Positions 31,623 to 35,228 of a DNA stretch of 35,228 nt are shown here, piece by piece. This DNA comes from Oscillospiraceae bacterium (GTDB lineage: Bacteria; Bacillota; Clostridia; Oscillospirales; Oscillospiraceae). The translations under genes were made by a program, and so were the position numbers. Every line of letters starts with the position of its first letter. Position 1 is the stretch's first letter. The stretch covers positions 1 to 35,228 of the forward strand of contig JAFXAQ010000044.1 in assembly GCA_017516925.1 (NCBI GenBank), in the 5' to 3' direction. Below the pieces are notes generated by a model. It saw only the letters and a list, made by a program, of their open reading frames with translations, did not search any database and was not told the origin of the DNA.

Positions 31623-31651
31623 ATCGTATCATATTCCCAAGTGCATTGCAA
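31623..31651 (-). promoter_or_regulatory. Candidate promoter of the VEENP-repeat protein gene
   Basis: -35 TTGCAA (31646-31651) and -10 TACGAT (31623-31628), 17-base spacer. Confidence 0.5.
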
Positions 31652-31658
31652 GAAAAAT

Positions 31659-31682
31659 GTGCGGAGTGGTTCCACTCCGCAC
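31659..31682 (-). terminator. Terminator after the GH3 gene
   Basis: 11 bp perfect stem GTGCGGAGTGG/CCACTCCGCAC with a 2-base loop; on the minus strand followed by ATTTTTC. Confidence 0.85.
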
Positions 31683-31690
31683 ATTGGAAT

Positions 31691-34600
31691 TTATTTTTCT
31701 TTTTTCTCTTGGGCTATGGCATTTTGAATGGTTTTGTAGTCCAGATACGCTTCTGTCCTCTTCCACCTGCGCTTGCCCTTTATCCACAGCGCCAGCATTA
31801 CCACAAAGAGCACGGCTGTAACAGCTGCAAGAGCATACACAAGAACAATCGCCTTGGGTGTGGTTGCTTTGATTACCGTGTCTGCGCCGATGCCGTTCAT
31901 ACCGCAGGAATGGGCAATGGCATACAGGTTCTTATGACAGGCTTCCCGCATTGCCCAGACCACAACCGGGTCATTTTCATATTTGGGAAGCTGTTCGGTA
32001 ATATAAAATGCCAGCATGGAATCAAAGGCAGTCGTTCCGCCCATAACGCCGTCCACACCGTTGACGTAGGTGGTCAGCACGTTATCTGTAATCTGCAGAC
32101 CGTTGCAGCCCCATTCCTTATTCATAATGCCGGTAACCAGATTATGGTTGGCACCGGACCACTGAGTACCCCAGCGGGTATATGCCATCATCACGCCGTT
32201 ACCGCCGGCCTGAGAGCTTTCCAGAGCGCCCTGGAAGGCACGCAGATAAATCTCCCGGGCAGCCTGCTCAGTGAGCCACACACCCAAGCCAATTCTATCC
32301 TGCTCGCTGTCATTGAGCGCAAAGTGCTTGATAACCACGTGGACGCCCTTTTCCTCAATACCCTTAACCTCCGCGGCGCCGATGGCGCTGGACAGGTAAC
32401 CATCCTCAGAGTAATACTCAAAGTTACGTCCGCCGTAGGGTGTTCTGTGGGTGTTGGCGCCGGGTCCGTACAGGAAAGCAACGTTGGCCGCCAGGCAGTC
32501 ATTGCCCACAATCTTGCCCATTTCATAGACCAGGGTCTTATTAAAGGTCGCTGCCAGCACATCCTCGGAGGTCAGGGCAGTGGTTTCCACACCCAGGCCG
32601 GAGCCAAACAGCGTAACCGTCAGACCCTGAGGACCGTTTTCATCCCGGGTGCCGGGTGCCTGCACAGATTCTACAGGCATTGTCCAGTGGAATGCGTCGC
32701 CGATGAGGGACACCATATCCTGGAAGGACAGCTGGTCCAGCAGCTGCTCCCACTTGGGATCGTTGTAATCAAGACCAATCATCTGCACCAGCTTCAAGCC
32801 GTTTTTGGCATTCATTGTGGGAAATGCCATATCCGTCAGGGCATCCGCCTTGTACTGCACATCCTGCAGCGCAGCCTTTAACATATCCGTCAGGGTCAGC
32901 TTCAGGATTTCTCCGGTGGGCATAGTGCCCTCCCAGTTGCTGCGGGTCAAAAATACCACGTCCTCCCCAACACCCTCGTTCAGGTTGGGGTCGGAGCTGT
33001 CCAGCTGATTGGTAATGGCAGTGCCGTTATCGCTGGTGGCATAGGTGGTTGTATCCAGCTGCGGATTGTTCCATATCACTGTCAGGGCAGCGTCGCCCGC
33101 AGCATCCATGCGTCCCTCGGTGTTTTCCGGGGTGTAGCCCTTGGCTGCCAGCACGTTGTTGGCAGCGTTGTGAGAATCGGTAGCAGCGGTAAAATAGTAG
33201 TCACCGGCATCCAGGATATAGGTTTTGGCACCAAAGGCATCGTAGCTTGCCACATAATCGCCGTCTACAGCAATGGTCAGGGTCTGGGATGCGCCGGGTT
33301 CAAGCATATCGGTCTTTTCAAAGCCCACAAGAGAAACAGCAGCCTTTTCCACCTTGTTCTGGATATCATAGTCGGTATAGGGACTGGAAACATAAATCTG
33401 GACAGTTTCCTTGCCCGCCACAGCCCCGGTGTTGGTGACGGTTACCTCTATATGGTAGGTGGTTGTGGACTGGTCATAGTTCAGCTTCATATCGCTGTAG
33501 GCAAAATTCGTATAGCTTAAACCATAGCCAAAGGGAAACGCTACGTCCTCGCCGTAGCCGTAACTGCCCGCATTGCCGGTACCCATAACGAAGTCCTCAT
33601 ACCGGGTTTCATAGTACTTGTAGCCCACATAGATGCCTTCCTGATAAATCATATAGGTGCTGGCATTTTCAGGAATAACGCCCTCTGCGTAGCCTGCATA
33701 GGTGGTGGGCACAAAGTTCTTCATCGCCGGGCTGGAGAAGTTGTCATAGCAGTAGGTATCCACCAGACTGCCGGAGGGATTTATCCCGCCGGTGAGAATT
33801 TCCGCCACCGCATTGATTCCGGTAACGCCCACACCGCCAATCCACAAAACCGCATCCACCCCAATGTCGCTTTTCTGCAGAAAATCCATTTGGATAGGGT
33901 TGGAGCTGTTGACCAACACCACCAGCTTCTTGATTTTGCCCTCCTGCTTCAGCTTGGTCAGGTTGGTGAGCATATCCAGCTCATTCTGATCCAGCGCAAG
34001 ATAATTGGTGGTGACAAAATCCAGGTCTGCACCCTCACCGCCTACACGGGATAAGGTTACAATCGCAGCGTCACCGTAGGCAGAAACGCTGTCCAAAAGC
34101 TCCTGAGTGTAGGCGCTCCAGGGGGCTTCGCCAACCTGAGAGGAGGCAGTAAAGCCACCGGAAATGCGCTGATATTCGCTGCCCTCGCCGGTGAGATAAA
34201 AGTCCCACAGGGTGGGATTTACCTTGACGCCCGCCTTTTCCAGAGCAGATCTCAGGTTGTCTGCCTTGGAGGCGTCTACATTGGCAGAGCCTGTGCCGCC
34301 GTAAACAAGGTTCACAGAGGATGTGGAAAACAGGCTGACAGAAACGTCCTTGCCAAGGGGCAGTGCGTTACCCTCGTTCAGCAGCAGGGCTGCGCCTTCC
34401 CCCTCCACCTGCTTAACCAGCTCATAGCCGGCCTTTACCCGGTCCTCCTGGGTGGCATAATCCGATTTGTAATAAATCGCATCAGGGTCCTCATTTTCCA
34501 GTTTCCAGAAGCTGTCCCCAGTAAACAGCGCAATGGTGTTATCAAACACAGTAACCCCTATGCCGCCTGCCGTAAACAGCAGACACAGCACAAGGCTGAT

Positions 34601-34693
34601 AATGGCAATGGTTTTCCAGGGTGTGACCATACGCCGCTTCGCCTTTTTATAGGCTTTTTTACGCGCTTTGAGCTCTTGCTTTCTTTCGTCCAT
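31691..34693 (-). CDS. Membrane-anchored, domain-permuted GH3 glycoside hydrolase
   Basis: 1000 residues. Cytoplasmic basic N-terminus, TM1 (about 27-50), then the GH3 C-terminal alpha/beta domain (about 85-395), a fibronectin-like domain (about 400-500), a linker, and last the GH3 TIM-barrel (about 640-900) with KHFALNDSEQDR and nucleophile Asp870 (LQITDN), then TM2 (about 938-962). Normal GH3 order is barrel first, so this is circularly permuted, as in a known Ruminococcus albus beta-glucosidase. Two anchors place the enzyme outside the membrane. Glucosidase or related activity is inferred. Start with GAGGTG upstream. Confidence 0.9.
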   Translation of the reverse strand: MDERKQELKARKKAYKKAKRRMVTPWKTIAIISLVLCLLFTAGGIGVTVFDNTIALFTGDSFWKLENEDPDAIYYKSDYATQEDRVKAGYELVKQVEGEGAALLLNEGNALPLGKDVSVSLFSTSSVNLVYGGTGSANVDASKADNLRSALEKAGVKVNPTLWDFYLTGEGSEYQRISGGFTASSQVGEAPWSAYTQELLDSVSAYGDAAIVTLSRVGGEGADLDFVTTNYLALDQNELDMLTNLTKLKQEGKIKKLVVLVNSSNPIQMDFLQKSDIGVDAVLWIGGVGVTGINAVAEILTGGINPSGSLVDTYCYDNFSSPAMKNFVPTTYAGYAEGVIPENASTYMIYQEGIYVGYKYYETRYEDFVMGTGNAGSYGYGEDVAFPFGYGLSYTNFAYSDMKLNYDQSTTTYHIEVTVTNTGAVAGKETVQIYVSSPYTDYDIQNKVEKAAVSLVGFEKTDMLEPGASQTLTIAVDGDYVASYDAFGAKTYILDAGDYYFTAATDSHNAANNVLAAKGYTPENTEGRMDAAGDAALTVIWNNPQLDTTTYATSDNGTAITNQLDSSDPNLNEGVGEDVVFLTRSNWEGTMPTGEILKLTLTDMLKAALQDVQYKADALTDMAFPTMNAKNGLKLVQMIGLDYNDPKWEQLLDQLSFQDMVSLIGDAFHWTMPVESVQAPGTRDENGPQGLTVTLFGSGLGVETTALTSEDVLAATFNKTLVYEMGKIVGNDCLAANVAFLYGPGANTHRTPYGGRNFEYYSEDGYLSSAIGAAEVKGIEEKGVHVVIKHFALNDSEQDRIGLGVWLTEQAAREIYLRAFQGALESSQAGGNGVMMAYTRWGTQWSGANHNLVTGIMNKEWGCNGLQITDNVLTTYVNGVDGVMGGTTAFDSMLAFYITEQLPKYENDPVVVWAMREACHKNLYAIAHSCGMNGIGADTVIKATTPKAIVLVYALAAVTAVLFVVMLALWIKGKRRWKRTEAYLDYKTIQNAIAQEKKEK

Positions 34694-34768
34694 AAAAACA
34701 CCTCGTTTCTACGAATTTTCCCCGATTTTAATAAAAATAATCGGTTTTTAAATATATTCGGTCGAATT

Positions 34769-34797
34769 ATTTTAACATAAATCATCCGGTAAATCAA
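34769..34797 (-). promoter_or_regulatory. Promoter of the GH3 gene
   Basis: -35 TTGATT (34792-34797) and -10 TAAAAT (34769-34774), 17-base spacer. A TTCGGTCGAA palindrome follows at about 34757-34766 and could be an operator. Confidence 0.6.
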
Positions 34798-34848
34798 TCG
34801 CATTTTAGTCGCTCTTACAATATCGTCTTTCTGCTTCTCTTCTGCCCT

Positions 34849-35012
34849 GTGAGGCAGAAATAAATGTAGCCACCAGTTTTTGAACTGGTGGTAGCAACTT
34901 CCTGTTGCGGTTCCCGGCATCTGACTTCGTCGACGGCGCTCCTTGTCATCTGCCGACCGCTGCCACTCGCTCAGCTCCCTTTATCCGCCACTGGCGGCGG
35001 TCGCATCGCTCC
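34849..35012. repeat. Structured intergenic repeat, family 2, copy B
   Basis: Shared with copy A (18668-18810): GTGAGGC, CTGTTGCGGT-CCCG, CGACCGCTGCCACTC and GCCACTGGC. Paired arms: CGGCA (34915-34919)/TGCCG (34951-34955) with GAC/GTC inside; CCGCTGCCA (34957-34965)/TGGCGGCGG (34992-35000, one G-U). Between the GTGAGGC and CTGTTGCGG segments it has an extra hairpin (CCACCAGTT/AACTGGTGG, about 34870-34891) missing in copy A. It lies between the GH3 promoter and the tRNA terminator; no gene is seen here. Confidence 0.7.
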
Positions 35013-35056
35013 CCACCGGACTGTTGCGCTTTAATCTTTCGAATCTCCTGCGGATA

Positions 35057-35092
35057 AAAAATAGGGATACCCAAATGGGTATCCCTATTTTT
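35057..35092 (-). terminator. Terminator of the tRNA operon
   Basis: Long stem AATAGGGATACCCA/TGGGTATCCCTATT with flanking A/T pairs; U-rich on the minus strand. Immediately 3' of tRNA-Lys. Confidence 0.88.
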
Positions 35093-35167
35093 GGTGACCC
35101 GCTGGAGATTCGAACTCCAGACCCATTGCTTAAAAGGCAATTGCTCTGCCAGCTGAGCTAGCGGGTC
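35092..35167 (-). tRNA. tRNA-Lys (anticodon TTT)
   Basis: 76 bases with encoded CCA. Acceptor GACCCGC/GCGGGTC, D-arm with AGCTGG, anticodon loop CTTTTAA (anticodon TTT), T loop TTCGAAT. Two bases separate it from tRNA-Gln, so both are processed from one transcript. Confidence 0.96.
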
Positions 35168-35169
35168 AT

Positions 35170-35228
35170 TGGCTGGGATGGCAGGATTTGAACCTACGAA
35201 TGCCAGAGTCAAAGTCTGGTGCCTTACC
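35170..35228 (-). tRNA. tRNA-Gln (anticodon TTG), 5' end beyond window
   Basis: The 3' part with encoded CCA, T loop TTCAAAT and anticodon loop CTTTGAC (anticodon TTG). The acceptor 5' strand is cut by the window edge. Confidence 0.92.

Noticed and set aside
31595-32881. 428 aa antisense ORF over the GH3 gene
   Set aside because: Composition mirrors the GH3 codons; low-complexity Gly/His/Gln content; no domain.

Overview
The window looks like a chromosome segment of a gut Clostridia species (Oscillospiraceae/Ruminococcaceae-like). The inference rests on strong AGGAGG-type ribosome sites, occasional TTG/GTG starts, a SAM-I riboswitch on metK, a lipoteichoic-acid-synthase-like enzyme, a membrane-anchored domain-permuted GH3 enzyme and a glucuronate/xylan operon. 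The exact species cannot be read from the sequence. Most genes lie on the minus strand.

Layout. 1-1182: the end of a mobile element, with the C-terminal part of a large serine recombinase and an unrecognised Cys-rich ORF. 1457-3330: a two-component system. 3439-5810: serA plus an ApgM-type phosphoglycerate mutase/possible homoserine kinase. 6074-9778: HtrA-like protease, metK with its SAM riboswitch, and a rhomboid-like membrane protein with a zinc ribbon. 9816-15191: polysaccharide deacetylase, folA-thyA, an LTA-synthase-like enzyme and a helical DUF protein. 15500-19747: NAT_N/GNAT_C acyltransferase, surface amidase, tRNA-Ser, small Cys-rich protein and RluA-type pseudouridine synthase. 19802-27666: a carbohydrate block with two tandem SGNH hydrolases, a GH39 enzyme, uxuA, a uxuB-type SDR, an RraA-family protein, uxaC and a divergent AraC regulator. 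27701-31590: small membrane proteins, a GNAT enzyme, an sdpR/sdpI-like pair and a membrane protein with a VEENP repeat tail. 31691-34693: the permuted GH3 enzyme. 35092-35228: tRNA-Lys and a partial tRNA-Gln.

How the genes work together. The carbohydrate block can be read as intracellular processing of acetylated, glucuronate-substituted xylo-oligosaccharides. The SGNH enzymes would remove acetyl groups, GH39 would cleave xylosides, and UxaC, the SDR and UxuA would take glucuronate to 2-keto-3-deoxygluconate (KDG). No KDG kinase or KDPG aldolase is present; an RraA-family protein sits in the operon instead.

Most unusual feature. Three copies (1189-1424, 15283-15514, and 28968-29211 on the minus strand) of a 232-244 bp intergenic element share a fold. 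It has a bulged terminal stem, a long hairpin with a conserved GTAC-containing tip, a small CTTGC/GCAAG hairpin and an inner closing stem around a variable loop. Paired positions differ between copies but stay complementary, as expected of a selected RNA or DNA structure. Every copy abuts a terminator-like hairpin, and no protein is encoded inside. A second structured repeat family has two copies, each near tRNA genes (about 18668-18810 and 34849-35012).
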